A stretch of 64,000 bases of DNA from CAXMQZ01 sp963719055 (GTDB lineage: Bacteria; Acidobacteriota; Thermoanaerobaculia; Multivoradales; JAHEKO01). The translations under genes were made by a program, and so were the position numbers. The notes below the pieces were generated by a model. The model saw nothing but the letters and a program-made list of their open reading frames with translations. It did no database searches and was not told the origin of the DNA. Positions within the stretch are counted from its first letter, which is position 1; every line of letters begins with the position of its first letter. The DNA is taken from the NCBI GenBank assembly GCA_963719055.1, contig CAVRAU010000024.1, positions 105,507-169,506 of the forward strand, read 5' to 3'. Below, in pieces: positions 9,585-20,221 of the stretch.

Positions 9585-11462
9585 CTACCAACCCACTCCG
9601 TAGTCTTCGCCGTAGTCGCTGGCGCCTCCCCACATCGTGCCGTGCTCGCGATCGAAGAAGATCGCGGTGATGGGCCCCGAGGTCCGCTTCCGAGTTTCGA
9701 CCTCGTATCCCATGCGTGTCAGTTCCGCTCGTACCCAGGACGGTACGTCGTCGCGCAGGACCAGCCGACCTGGCTCGGCCTTGTGTGCCCCGAAGGAGCT
9801 CTGCATCTGGTAGCTGACGATGTTGGCGGCTTCCGCGGCCTGCTGGACGTTCATCCCGAACTCGACCATGTTGAGAAAGAACTGCAGCAGATTCTGATCC
9901 TGGGTGTCACCGCCCTGGACCGCGAAAGAGAGATACGGCTTGCCATCCTCGAGGGCCATCCCCGGGGTGAGCGTCGCCCGGGGACGTTTGCCCGGCTCCA
10001 CCAGGTTGTACGGGTTGAGTCGTGGGTCCAGGACGAAGGACTGCATCCGCTGGGAGAGCCCGATACCGGTCTTGCCGGCGATGAAGGCCGGAATCCAGCC
10101 GCCACTGGGAGTGATGGAGACGACCCACCCTTCGGCATCGGCTGCCTGGATCGACGTGGTGCCGGCGACGAACGCTTCGTCGTCGCTCATCTGTCGACTC
10201 TGTTGCCAGCTGTCCTCCCCTGCCGCCTCACCCGCCGGCGGTATGGGTGTCCACTTCTCCAACAGATCCAGATATGGATTCTCGCCACCCTGGAACGGGT
10301 AGGGGTCGCCGGGCTTCACATTCTCGTCGTTGCGCCGCCAGTCGATCTGTTCGAAGCGTTGACGAGCGTAGTCCTTGGAGAGCAGGCCTGTGATCGGCTC
10401 TGCCGGCGGCATATAGGGATCGCCGTAGTAGAAATCGCGGTCGGCAAAGGACAGGTTCATGGCCTGGTAGAGCGCATGGACATAGGCCGCGCTGTTGTAA
10501 CCCATGGCTTGGACGTCCGCGTTCTCCAGGATATTGAGTGCCTGCAGCATCACCGGCCCCTGCACCCAGTGGGTCAGCTTGTAGACATCGATGCCCTTGT
10601 AGTTCGTCTTGACCGGCTCTTCTATGTGCACCTGCCAACCATCGAGATCTTCCATGGTGATCAGACCACCCTGCTCCTGGGTGCTCCGCACCAACTCCTG
10701 AGCGATGTCGCCTCGGTAGAAACGATCGTAGGCGGCGTAGATGGCCTCTTTCCGACTCTTGCCCGCTGCCCGGGCCTGCTGCTCGGCCTCGACCAACTTC
10801 TCGAGGGTCGCCCGCAGCTCGGCCTGACGAAAGATCTCGCCCGGATAGGGAGCCGCCCGCTCTTGCGAATCGTCTTCCGCCAGGTGGGGTAGAAAGATCC
10901 GTTTCGAGTCCGGCCACTGCTGGAGAATCTCCTTGCGCCTCTCCATGTTGTCCGCCTGGGACTCTTCAATGGGGTACCCCTCAGCCATTTCGATCGCCGG
11001 AGCCAACACTTCGGCCAGGCTGAGCTGCCCGTATTCGGCCAACATCACCATCAGACCCCCGGGCGTTCCCGGTGTGACCGCGGCCAGGGGTCCGAACTCG
11101 GGCGGATACCGCATCCCTTTGTTCTTGAAGAATTCGACCGTGGCACCCGTGGGGGCCACGCCCAGGGCGTTGATTCCCTTGACCTCGCCGGTATGCGGGT
11201 TGTAGATCAGCGCCTGCGTCTCCCCTCCCCAACCCAGGGTGTCCCACATGGTGCTGGTGGCACCCAACATGGCGCAGGCGGCATCCACGGCGTTGCCACC
11301 CTTGGCGAAGGTCACGGCGCCCGCCGTGGCCGCCAGGGGTTTGCCCGTAACGGCCACCCAGTGGCGGCCGTGCAGCACCGGCTTGACGGTTCGCTGGGCG
11401 TGGGCCACCCCACTCGCCATCAAAAGAACTGCTGACATAAGAATGGACACCTGACGTCGCAT
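9585..11462 (-). CDS. ggt: Gamma-glutamyltransferase (Ntn hydrolase), periplasmic
   Basis: 625 residues from the ATG at 11462 (GGGGAGAC upstream), signal peptide MRRQVSILMSAVLLMASGVA ending in HAQ. Early GGNAVDAACAM and later AAVTPGTPGG are standard gamma-glutamyltransferase segments. The autoprocessing/catalytic threonine is in AGTTSIQAADAEG near residue 434, where the family usually has TTHxSVxD, so the site is slightly divergent. The small-subunit end TRMGYEV and GGASDYGEDYG also match. It should cleave gamma-glutamyl bonds such as glutathione in the periplasm. An open frame continues upstream to 12413, but that is the 3' part of the neighbouring frame-broken gene, not a fusion. Confidence 0.9.
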   Translation of the reverse strand: MRRQVSILMSAVLLMASGVAHAQRTVKPVLHGRHWVAVTGKPLAATAGAVTFAKGGNAVDAACAMLGATSTMWDTLGWGGETQALIYNPHTGEVKGINALGVAPTGATVEFFKNKGMRYPPEFGPLAAVTPGTPGGLMVMLAEYGQLSLAEVLAPAIEMAEGYPIEESQADNMERRKEILQQWPDSKRIFLPHLAEDDSQERAAPYPGEIFRQAELRATLEKLVEAEQQARAAGKSRKEAIYAAYDRFYRGDIAQELVRSTQEQGGLITMEDLDGWQVHIEEPVKTNYKGIDVYKLTHWVQGPVMLQALNILENADVQAMGYNSAAYVHALYQAMNLSFADRDFYYGDPYMPPAEPITGLLSKDYARQRFEQIDWRRNDENVKPGDPYPFQGGENPYLDLLEKWTPIPPAGEAAGEDSWQQSRQMSDDEAFVAGTTSIQAADAEGWVVSITPSGGWIPAFIAGKTGIGLSQRMQSFVLDPRLNPYNLVEPGKRPRATLTPGMALEDGKPYLSFAVQGGDTQDQNLLQFFLNMVEFGMNVQQAAEAANIVSYQMQSSFGAHKAEPGRLVLRDDVPSWVRAELTRMGYEVETRKRTSGPITAIFFDREHGTMWGGASDYGEDYGVGW

Positions 11463-11530
11463 GGCTGTCTCCCCCCAATCGCCCTGGACTCGGGCGATCT
11501 CTATCGTATGCGATGTTCGGGGCTGGAGAG

Positions 11531-12694
11531 TCAGTGACGCGTGTCGATATCGTCGACGAACACCCGAGTCCTGGCTGACATTCCGGTCTCGGTCTCGAAG
11601 ATCTTCTCCAACAACCCCTGCCACTGGCGGTATTGATCTTCGATGGTGCCCTCGAACCGGATCACTTCGCCGTCGAGCTCGAGCTTCAGTGGATCGACCT
11701 CGGCCGCAAAAGAGCTGGAGATCTCGTCCAGATACTCGGCTTGGGCCGCCACCTGACGCCGGAAGAAGGCCGCCCTGTGCTGTCCAGGGATTGCGGCGTT
11801 GGAGTCCTTCGCTCGGCGGGGTGAGCAAAACCCTGGCATTGGCCAGGTTGGCCTGCGCCCTGGCATCTCGCAGCGCCAGCTCGACCTCGTAGCGGGTGGC
11901 ACGAAAGTCGTCATAGGGCCTGTCCATGGTCGCGTAGAAGCCCTGGTAGCGCTCGGCGAGGAGATCGAGAAAGAACTCGTCTCTCGTCCGGATGGTGCGG
12001 ATTCGCGTCATCATCGGATCGTCCCGTGAGGGCAATCGATCCAATTCGATCTTGCCCTTGCGATCGACGGTCAGATAGCCGCCGAAGATTCCTGGGGCCA
12101 GCTGCGCCGCAAATCGCAGATCGGCGATCTGGCGAAGAACCTCCAGATAGTCACCTTTCATCCGACTCTGTGCGCGGATCAGGTCGTCGACAAACTGATC
12201 GTAGACCTCCTGAAAGGGCTCGATATTGGAATGGAAGGAAAAGGCATAGGACGCGGGTCGAGCTTTCTGTTTGTAGACTCTCTTGAGCCAGCGGCGACCG
12301 GTGGCATCGAGCACCTCCAGCTCGAGCCCCAGACGACGCCCGGAGGACTCGCGAATCCGACCGGTGACAAAGAGGTCGGCCGACAGGGAATTGCGCGGCA
12401 TCATGCGCACCAACCCGAAGCTACTCCGACTCCTGGAGCGTCCGCATGAGATGGACGGCGACGAAAGCGGCCTCCGACTGGCGCAGCTCGGGGTTGATGG
12501 TCTTGTAACCGGACAGCAGGTAGCTTCTTCTTCTTGATTCCGGGATCGAGAACCAGGATTCCGATGTCGAGAAGCTCTTGTTCCGGGATCCAGGAGCCCA
12601 CTTCGGAGGGTGCGCGCGAATCAGCGCTCAGATCACCTGCCCCGAGCATGAGACTCAACGCGAGGCACACTCCTATGGGTTTTTTCACCGCCAT
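11531..12694 (-). CDS. Uncharacterised secreted protein, three frame breaks
   Basis: Reconstructed from four pieces. The start MAVKKPIGVCLALSLMLGAG is a signal peptide (ATG 12694 or GTG 12688). The mature N-terminus reads ELLDIGILVLDPGI, then a KKKK run near 12530 where the frame shifts, then SGYKTINPELRQSEAAFVAV, a second shift near 12425, GLVRMMPRNSLSADLFVTGR and ATGRRWLKRVYKQKA, and a third shift near 11820 leading to FFRRQVAAQAEYLDEISSSF and the stop at 11531. The IGILVLDPGI...RMMP...VTGRI...DATGRRWL pattern belongs to a conserved family of unknown function; I have no assignment. The joined protein is about 385 residues. Confidence 0.55.
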
Positions 12695-12855
12695 CACTCC
12701 TGATGACCTACTCATAGCAAACACTGTGCCGGCGTCGTCAGCGAGCCGGGCTCTTTAGGAACTCTAAGAGAACCGCCGCTGCGTCGTTCAGGATCGCGCG
12801 CAGCACCAGGGGGTCGCCCGGCCAGCAGCGTCGAGGCAAGTCCCTCTCGCGGGTC

Positions 12856-13863
12856 TCAAGGCAGCGTCTCGGACCAAGCCGATGTGTCGCTGCTCTCGAA
12901 GTCGTCGTCAAAGACCCCACTTCCCAGGGTGCCAATCGGTGATGCGCTGATGACCAGATTGTCGAACCAGATGCGATAGGCCTGCGAAGCCTCGGGGAAG
13001 TAGTTCCAGACGATGAAGTGGTTGAGCAAGAGATCCTCGGTGTGTCGCCAGAGCATCCCGCTATGGTGGGCCACGAGGACTCCGTCGATCCAGAGAGCCA
13101 TCTCACCATCGGGGACGCCCGCGTCCAGAAAGACCGAGTTGGCTTTGATCATCGTCTCGACGGCGTACCAGCGCTCCTGCTGCATGAAGACCGGGATGCC
13201 CTGATTCAGGTTGAAGTGGTTGCCCCAGCAGCACTCCAAGCCGTCCTCGCAGGGAAGCCCACGGGCGGCGCAACCCTGGCAAATGGCGACCGGGTCCGCG
13301 TAGTCTGCGCAGATATCTCCCGGATCACAATTCATGTCGGGAAAGTAGCTGTAGAAGAACGGCTCGCCGGGCAGCTCGCCCGCCACTTCCTGCCGGGTAT
13401 CCACGGTGGCCCCGTTGAGACACAGGGTGCCGTTGGGCCGGCACCCGGCGGTTCCGTGGCACGACCACATATCGCCGTCTCGATCGCCGTGGATGGCGAA
13501 GAAGTGATGCATGGGGCGATCCCAGGTCCATTCCCACTTCATATAGAAGCGAACGTAGACCTGCTCCAGGCCCGGAAAGCGATAGCCGAAGGCGGCTCCA
13601 TCGCCATCCGAGTCGAGAACCGCCTTCACCGAGCCCCCTCCCCGAAAAGTGTCGAATCCAGGAACACCATCGGTTACCAGGTACGCGTCGGGCTCATTCT
13701 CCATGCCATCCCAGGAGCCCGTCTCGAAGTCATTGCAGAAGGCAACCGGGTTTTGCTCGCAGTACAGCTCCGCCGCCACCCCTCCCCCAACGCCCAGGAG
13801 CTCGAAGACTAGAACTACGCAAACCAACCGGGTGATCCCGGCTCCGGCACCGCTGCAACCCAT
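12856..13863 (-). CDS. Secreted jelly-roll protein (polysaccharide-lyase-like) with FESSDTSAW tail
   Basis: 335 residues with an N-terminal hydrophobic export signal ending in GGVAA. The body is a concanavalin-like beta-sandwich: CNDFETGSWDG at the start, VYVRFYMKWEW and HHFFAIHGD in the core, WYAVETMIKAN and MALWIDGVLV near the end, the alternation seen in polysaccharide lyase and LamG-like folds. A cysteine-rich insertion (CQGCAARGLPCEDGLECC) is unusual. The protein ends GVFDDDFESSDTSAWSETLP, the same tail type as the SBBP protein in this window. No catalytic residues can be named. Confidence 0.7.
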   Translation of the reverse strand: MGCSGAGAGITRLVCVVLVFELLGVGGGVAAELYCEQNPVAFCNDFETGSWDGMENEPDAYLVTDGVPGFDTFRGGGSVKAVLDSDGDGAAFGYRFPGLEQVYVRFYMKWEWTWDRPMHHFFAIHGDRDGDMWSCHGTAGCRPNGTLCLNGATVDTRQEVAGELPGEPFFYSYFPDMNCDPGDICADYADPVAICQGCAARGLPCEDGLECCWGNHFNLNQGIPVFMQQERWYAVETMIKANSVFLDAGVPDGEMALWIDGVLVAHHSGMLWRHTEDLLLNHFIVWNYFPEASQAYRIWFDNLVISASPIGTLGSGVFDDDFESSDTSAWSETLP

Positions 13864-13919
13864 CTTGCTACGAGGGTACTCGGCACCTGGACCGGGATCT
13901 GTGGAATCTCAACGGTGGT

Positions 13920-15173
13920 TCAGGCGGATCGACGCGAGCGGTATCGACCCCTGTTCCGGTTCGCACCTGGCGCGTTGTTCCCTCTGGGATGGGATGGCCG
14001 GCTCCTCGAACGACCCTGCGGGAACGGTATGGTCTCAATTCCGTCGACAGATCGTCGCGGGATGGGCTCCCCGAGTCTTTTTTCGACCTTGAAGACCAGC
14101 TCATGATCTTCGGCCGTCACGAACGTGTAGGCCTTGCCCAGCTGCTCGGAACGGCCGGTGCGGCCGATTCGATGGGTATAGGCATCCGTCGTATTGGGCA
14201 TGTCGAAGTTGACGACATGAGACACCTGCTCGACGTCGATGCCTCTGGCTGCGATGTCGGTGGCCACAAGAATGTCGAAGCGGCGCTTGCGAAAGCCGTT
14301 CATGGCGCGGTCCCGCTGACTCTGGGACATATTCCCCTGCAACGCTACGGCGCGATGGCCGGCCCCTTCGAGCTTCCGTGCGACGGCACGAGCGCGGTGC
14401 TTGGTCCGTGTGAAGACGATGGCCGAGCCGAGCTCGTCCTCGTCGAGGATGCGCTCGAGCAGGGCCTGCTTTCGCGTGCCATCCACGGGATAGAGAGCGT
14501 GCTCGATCGTCGAGAGCGGAGTGGCGTGAGCCACATCGACCACGTGGGGTTGGCGCAGGACCCGGTCGGCCAGACTGCGGATCTGCGGCGGCATCGTGGC
14601 CGAAAAGAGAAGCGTCTGACGCTCCTTGGGCAACGCCGACAGGATGCGGCGGACATCGGGCAGGAAGCCCATGTCGAACATGTGGTCGGCCTCGTCCAGG
14701 ACGAGGATCTCGATCCGATCCAGCCTGACGACGCCCTGCTGCATGAGGTCGAGCAATCGACCGGGACAGGCGACGACGATCTCTGGCCTCCTGGACAGGT
14801 CCCGACGTTGACTGTGAGCCGAGACGCCACCAAAGACGGTGGCGACCCGGATTCGAGTGAATCTCGCCAGGGTGCGAATCTCGTTGCTGATCTGGGCCGC
14901 CAGCTCGCGAGTTGGCGCCACGACCAGGGCTCGCGGGCCGGGCTGGCGTCCTGCCAGCAGCCTCTCGAGCATGGGCAGCGCGAAGGCCGCGGTCTTGCCT
15001 GTCCCGGTCTGGGCCAGACCCAGCACATCGCGGCCCTCGAGGGCCGCGGGCATAGCCTGTACCTGGATAGGTCGCGGTTCGACGAATCCAGCAGCGGCAA
15101 TGCCGCGATGGAGGACAGGGTCGAGGTCGAAGTTTGTGAACCCGTTGGCGGATTCGTTGGTGTTCGTTGACAT
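13920..15173 (-). CDS. DEAD-box ATP-dependent RNA helicase, RhlE-like
   Basis: 417 residues starting at MSTNTNESANGF (15173). All core motifs are present: Q motif RPIQVQAMP, Walker A AQTGTGKTAAF, PTRELAAQI, DEADHMFDMGF, SATMPPQI, VATDIAARGID and HRIGRTGR. The C-terminal tail is Arg/Ser/Asn-rich (SRSRPSHPRGNN...RYRSRRSA), expected to bind RNA without specificity. The 215-base leader upstream (15174-15388) is longer than usual here and could hold a cold-responsive 5' UTR, but I see no defined element. Confidence 0.93.
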   Translation of the reverse strand: MSTNTNESANGFTNFDLDPVLHRGIAAAGFVEPRPIQVQAMPAALEGRDVLGLAQTGTGKTAAFALPMLERLLAGRQPGPRALVVAPTRELAAQISNEIRTLARFTRIRVATVFGGVSAHSQRRDLSRRPEIVVACPGRLLDLMQQGVVRLDRIEILVLDEADHMFDMGFLPDVRRILSALPKERQTLLFSATMPPQIRSLADRVLRQPHVVDVAHATPLSTIEHALYPVDGTRKQALLERILDEDELGSAIVFTRTKHRARAVARKLEGAGHRAVALQGNMSQSQRDRAMNGFRKRRFDILVATDIAARGIDVEQVSHVVNFDMPNTTDAYTHRIGRTGRSEQLGKAYTFVTAEDHELVFKVEKRLGEPIPRRSVDGIETIPFPQGRSRSRPSHPRGNNAPGANRNRGRYRSRRSA

Positions 15174-15388
15174 ACGTGTATCTTTCTTCAGCGTACCCAG
15201 TCGTCTTTCTGACGACACGGGGCCGCTGCTTCCTTCCCACACAACAGTTGTAGATAGGGGGTACTCGAGGGCGGCGCGATACTCGTTGGAGATCCTGTTG
15301 TGCGCCGCGTTCCGAAGAGGTTTCTGCGGAATCTAGGAACCGGACTGTAGCAGATCCTCGGAGATTGCGCTACGGGGCAAGACGAAGA

Positions 15389-18300
15389 CTAGGGTTGAAG
15401 ACCCCAGGGCTCTAAGGCTTGGGCCAGCCTGACGAGGGAGCTCTCCACCTCCTGAAGCTTGGCGAGCGTCCTGTCGCCGCTCTCGGTCGCCAGACAGGTG
15501 TCGGCCAGAGAGCTCAGCTCACCCAAAACCGCATCGACCTGTGTACCGACTCTGGGATCTGGGGAAGCCAGCAAGCGATTATCGGCCAGCGCCCGACGGG
15601 ATTCCGTGCGCAGCTGGCCACAGGCAAACTTGAGCTTCAGCGTCGGGTCGCTATCGCGAAGGACTGCGACCACTCGCAGTAGAGATGATTTCACCGCTCC
15701 AAAGCGAGTCGCATAGTACTCGTGCCATTCCTTCATGAGCATGGTAGAAGAATCTCCGGGTGCGCGAGCCGCCAGGACACGGGTCGGTCGCGGCCCCCCT
15801 GCACCGAGAAGCTCGGCGACTGCGGCTTCCGTGTCATAGCGACGAAGAACAGCGGTCCACGCCGCCGGCGCCTCCCAGATAGCCCAGTCCCTGAATCGAG
15901 AATCGAGCTCCGCGGTGGTCACGCCCAGCACCGAGATCAACGCTTCCTCCGTGTCCAGGCCGGCGGCAAAGGCCCTCATCAGACCAGGGATCGTGGAGCG
16001 ACCGAACTCCGCTTCGATGAAGTGCATGCACCAGGCGGCCAGCGAATAGGAGATCTCGACGAACTGCGGCTCGACAAACCCGTTGAGCACCGTTTCGACC
16101 ACCGACAGGGAGAGCATCCGGTCGGCTGACACGAGATCGCCGACCGGGTTGGCATTGTGATGCACCATCTGGACGTGCTGCGCCAAGCCCTCGTGAAACC
16201 ACATGGGAGCCCGGTCACGGGTGCTCTCGGCAATCATCGCGTGGGCCAGCTCGTGGCTCAGCAACGCGACGAGCTGTGGGTGCAAGCTCCGCAGATCGGC
16301 CAAAGGGACGCGGATGCGACCGTCATAGACCCCCAGAACATTCTCTGAATAGCTCTCGAGGAATTCGAAAACGGGAAACAAATCCACATCCAACAGACGA
16401 GTCGATTGCAGCGGTATCCAGCGCTGCAGACGCTGCCACTCCTCTTCCAGAACGATGGAGACCTGGCGCGCGTACTTTTCACCCGTCATCTTGGGGTAGC
16501 GCACGTTGAAATGCCGGCTCGTGTACCCCTGATGGTTCTCAGCCAGCTCCTGCTGCATGCGAAAGCGTTGGAGCCTTCGATAGTCGGGCTCGAAGGGGGT
16601 CAGCGCCTCGGCCCTTCTCAATAGCCGAACCGCCAGATCGAAGTCTTCGCGGAAGCGAAGACCTCCGCCAATTGATACAGGGTGGCGGGGTCCTGACGAC
16701 CCTTTTCCAGGTCGCTTTTGGCCAACGCCAACAACAAATCGGTGGCGTCATCGTGGCGCCCCTTCTCGGTCAAGGCTCTGGCCCTCAACTTGGCGAGAAT
16801 CGGAGGCGCGTGATCGACGCTGTCGATGAGCCCGTCGGTCAGCTCGAGCAACTCCTCCCACTGACTCTCTCGCAGAAGCGCCAAAGCTGCGATCTGCGCC
16901 TGGCGCCGCAGTAGCGGTTGCGCCAAGGCACCAGGCGTCCGGGTCGCTTCAACCAGAACAGGAAGTCTCTCCAGAGCTGTCGCTTCCTCGCGACGGCTAC
17001 GAGCGCCGGCATCTTCCACGACAGTGCTGGCGTCAGCCAGCGCGCCGCCGCCGGGCACTCGCAGCGTCGAATCGCCCAGTTTCACCTCGAGCAAGTCTCC
17101 CGAGAGCCTTGATTCAGCGCCGTCCGGAAACATCATGGACCGAGTCTCGACCGCCGGTTCCCCCACCACAGGCTCCGCGACCTTGCTGAGCTCCAACAGC
17201 GGAAAAACCTCGGGCTTCGTGGCCAGGTACGCCAGAAACGGGTCTGAAAAGAGCGCATTGCGCTCGACGGGAAGCAGGTTCCAGGCAGTCCGGAATCGTT
17301 CGATCCCTTCCTCCTCGCGGCCCTGGTACGCGGCAAATTGCGCCAGCGAATAGTAAACATCGGGTTCTCGCGATCCCATGGAGCGGAGAAGCTCGTAGGT
17401 GACTTCCGACTTGTCGATATATCCCAGCTGGATGTAGCTCTGGGCCATCTCCAACCGCAATCCGTCGTGATCGGGACCCACATCGAGAGCCCGCTCGAAG
17501 GCCAGCAGCGTCTCGACCTCCGCGGAGCGCAGAAAGCCGAGCCGGGCGCGCAGAACCTCGACCGCAGCATTCCCCGAGGGGGCCGGGAAGGAATCGAGGA
17601 TAGGCTGCGCTTCGTTGAGCTCGAACCTGAGAATGCGATAGGCAGCCTCCCAGATGTGACCGATTTCGCCCTCCACACCCTCCGCAGGCAGCTCGGCAAA
17701 CAGGGCCTCTGGATCAATTCCTCCGGAGGTCGTGATCTCGCGCAACGTCAGCAGAGAGGCGAGTTGACGAAAGGGTTTTGTGGCTTCCACCGCCACCTCT
17801 TCCTTCGAACAGCTCCAAGTCAGAACAGCCAAACCAAAGGCCGCCAGTCCGACCAAGGGAATGACTCGCCCTGGCCGGCCGAGCGAGTGCCAGCCAGTAG
17901 CGATGACGAGCAACGTCAGGAGCCAGGCCCAGAGCAGGATTGGCGCCGATAAACCGGGGTCGGGTGCAGCTCCCGATCCCTGCAGAATCTCCTCGATACC
18001 TGGTCGATGCGGTGGCGACTCCGCCATGATACGAACGTGGGCGATCTTCCACCCCTCGTCCTGAACCAGTTCGAGGGTCAGGGTTTCGTCCAGACCGGAC
18101 GGATACTCGATGGTGAAGACGACAACGTCCTCCCAGCCGGGCGCCGAGGTCTGTAGCCGCCAGGTCGTGCCCTTCACGGGACCACACCGCACCGCGATCT
18201 CTCTCCTGGCCGCCTTCTTGCCCAGGGCACGCAAGGGTGAGCCCGCGGCCAGTGCTGGCCACCAGCTGTCTGGACCGGAGGTCAGGTAATTCGCGGCCAG

Positions 18301-18432
18301 GCTAACCGCAGCCCGTTCGACCTCGGAAATCGGCTTGGGGGCGGCGCCGTCCGCAAGCAAGAGAGCAGCGGTGCAGAGCCATCCGAGGCCCACGGCCACC
18401 GCCCTGGTCGTCGGTCCCTTTCGATAAGCCAT
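15389..18432 (-). CDS. Membrane-anchored TPR protein with C-terminal peptidase-MA zinc protease domain (frame broken near 16650)
   Basis: Joined length about 1015 residues. The ATG at 18432 (GAGGAACG before it) gives a signal/anchor, a beta-rich N-terminal domain, two hydrophobic helices (LWAWLLTLLVIATGWHSLG; VIPLVGLAAFGLAVLTW), then many TPR-like helical repeats. Near 16650 the frame changes from EVFASAK to REDFDLAVRLLRRAEALTPF, which continues the TPR array into a domain with LLSHELAHAMIAES (HExxH) and WFHEGLAQHVQ, the zinc site of the peptidase MA family. The shift is one base, so I treat this as one gene. Probable role: periplasm-facing protease with TPR scaffold; substrate unknown. Confidence 0.7.
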
Positions 18433-18630
18433 CGTTCCTCGACGCCACCCGGGCCTGTGCCCGTAGATGCACCCATTCTGACGGATTTGCGCAAGTCCGG
18501 AAATGAAGCGGTTCATAGTCGACTTTGAGGTCATAGAAACATCGAAATTCCGCTATGTGACTTTCCTCGTGACCATGGGTCCCATCTTGTAGACGACGAA
18601 GAACCCTGAACCTACGGATTGCGAGGCTTC

Positions 18631-19396
18631 ATGATGATTCCAGCCGAACAGCCCCTCGAAGAGAACCGCTTTACCAGGTTTGCCAAAGCCAGACTCGACA
18701 GCTTTCTCTCCGCGCGCTCGGTGCTCACCGCTGTGCAGCCCATGGTGGATCTGGAGTCCTCGGATCTGGTCGGGCACGAGCTGTTGGCGCGACCGCGAAA
18801 CACCGGCGGCTCACAGACGGCTCGTAGCCTGCTGCAGATCGCTGAATCTCAGGGCCTCGCTGCCGAGCTCAGCCGGCGTCTTCGAGCCGAGGGTTTGGCG
18901 AAGACGGCCCACCGCGTCGTGCCGGGTCGGCTGTTTCTCAATACCCATCCTGCCGAGCTCGAACGACCCCACGACACTGGTCGCCTCGCTACGCGAGCTC
19001 GTCGAGACCTATCCCGATCTCGAGCTGACGGTCGAGATCCCCGAGCAGGCGCCGCTGGATCTCGATGCCTATGTCGAGTTGCGCCATCAACTCCGATCTC
19101 TGGGCATCGGCGTCGCCTTCGACGACTTCGGCACGGGTCACTCGCGGCTTCTCGAGCTGGCCGCGGCACCGCCTGACTACGTCAAGTTCGCCCGTCGCAT
19201 GGTGACAGGAATCGACCAGCAGGTCCGCTTTCGCAAAAGAGTCCTTCTCCGGGTGATCGAATTCATCCACGCGATCGGCGCGCTGCCGATTGCCGTCGGA
19301 GTCGAGACCGCGGGCGAGCTGGCGGCATGCCGGGACCTGGGGTTCACCTGGGCCCAGGGATTCCTGGTCGGCCGTCCCTGGACCGTCGCCGTCTAG
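18631..19396 (+). CDS. EAL-domain protein, putative c-di-GMP phosphodiesterase (frame broken near 18970)
   Basis: Starts MMIPAEQPLEENRFTRFA and has no visible sensor domain. EAL signature residues appear in order: VQPMVDLESSDLVGHELLAR (ELL in place of EAL), LFLNTHPAEL with the metal Asn, then after a one-base frame change near 18970 LTVEIPEQAP, AFDDFGTGHSRL and DYVKFARRM with the catalytic lysine, AVGVETAGEL and TWAQGFLVGRP. All metal and catalytic acidic positions except the degenerate EAL triplet look kept, so activity is plausible. It abuts the convergent MscS gene with no gap, and is divergent from the TPR protease gene. Confidence 0.75.
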
Positions 19397-20218
19397 CTAC
19401 TGCTTGACGACCTGATCGAGATACACGCTATTGGACACCGCCACCGTGCGGCCATCGCGCTCGAGCAGGGTCTGGGTCGGGGTAATGGCTCGCAGAACCC
19501 CGTTCTCCCCGCCAATCTCCATCTCTTCCCCCAGCTCGAATACCTTGCGGGCATAGAACCCGGCGATGATGTTGCGGGAAATGTCCCGAGATCCCAAGCC
19601 GAACGACAGGGCAAAGGCCAAAGACATTCCGGCGAGGACGCAGGTGGTTACAACCCCGATGATGTCGGTCTCGATCTGCAACTGTCCGAGCGCCATGATG
19701 GCGGCCACGAACAGGATAACTGCCGACACCAGCCGACCCAGGGTCGAGCCGTACTCGATGCCTGCCCCCTCCGCGGCGCTGGCGACGGTAGCGCCGGCAA
19801 ACTGACCCCCGACACTCCCTAGCATCACGATCAGGATGCCCGCGATCAGATTCGGAACATAGGACAAGAACGATCCGATCGCCTGCGAAACCGACACCAG
19901 ACCCAGAGCATCGGCGGCAGCCCGCGCGAACAGGAAAAGCAGCAGAAAATACACGATGCGAGGGATCACCTCGCTCACGGGCTGGCGCAGACCGATACGC
20001 TGCAGGCTTTGATCGATACCCGGACGGGCCAGCAACGCGTCGAAGCGGATCCGCTTCAACACGACTCGCAAGATCTTCTCGATGGTCTTGGCGACCAGCA
20101 GGGCGACAAGCAGTAGCAAAACCCCAGCGATGATCTTGGGCATCACCTCGATAACACCGGTCAGCAGGCCCCTGAACGTCGCCAGCAGCTGATCTTTGAT
20201 CGCAAGTGTCTCTTCCAT
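19397..20218 (-). CDS. MscS-type mechanosensitive channel with conserved TM-helix repeats
   Basis: 273 residues. Hydrophobic helices at ~25-45, 80-100, 115-140 and 165-190 with TM-helix-repeat signatures (YVPNLIAGILIVMLGSVGGQ), then the pore-lining-like stretch AFALSFGLGSRDISRNIIAG and a beta-domain start FELGEEMEIGGENGVLRAI. It is a short member related to PF05552/MscS proteins. AGGAGA is placed well before the ATG. Last gene of the mscL - sigma factor - orf - mscS operon, only 3 bases after the small orf. Confidence 0.85.
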   Translation of the reverse strand: MEETLAIKDQLLATFRGLLTGVIEVMPKIIAGVLLLLVALLVAKTIEKILRVVLKRIRFDALLARPGIDQSLQRIGLRQPVSEVIPRIVYFLLLFLFARAAADALGLVSVSQAIGSFLSYVPNLIAGILIVMLGSVGGQFAGATVASAAEGAGIEYGSTLGRLVSAVILFVAAIMALGQLQIETDIIGVVTTCVLAGMSLAFALSFGLGSRDISRNIIAGFYARKVFELGEEMEIGGENGVLRAITPTQTLLERDGRTVAVSNSVYLDQVVKQ

Positions 20219-20221
20219 GAC

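Noticed and set aside
9444..10892. A 482-residue plus-strand frame opposite gamma-glutamyltransferase
   Set aside because: Antisense shadow of a well-supported conserved enzyme.
9585..12413. A 942-residue open frame joining the unknown secreted protein to gamma-glutamyltransferase
   Set aside because: The junction segment reads as nonsense (Arg/Ser-rich), the transferase has its own signal peptide and ribosome-binding site at 11462, and the upstream gene continues in another frame to a stop at 11531.
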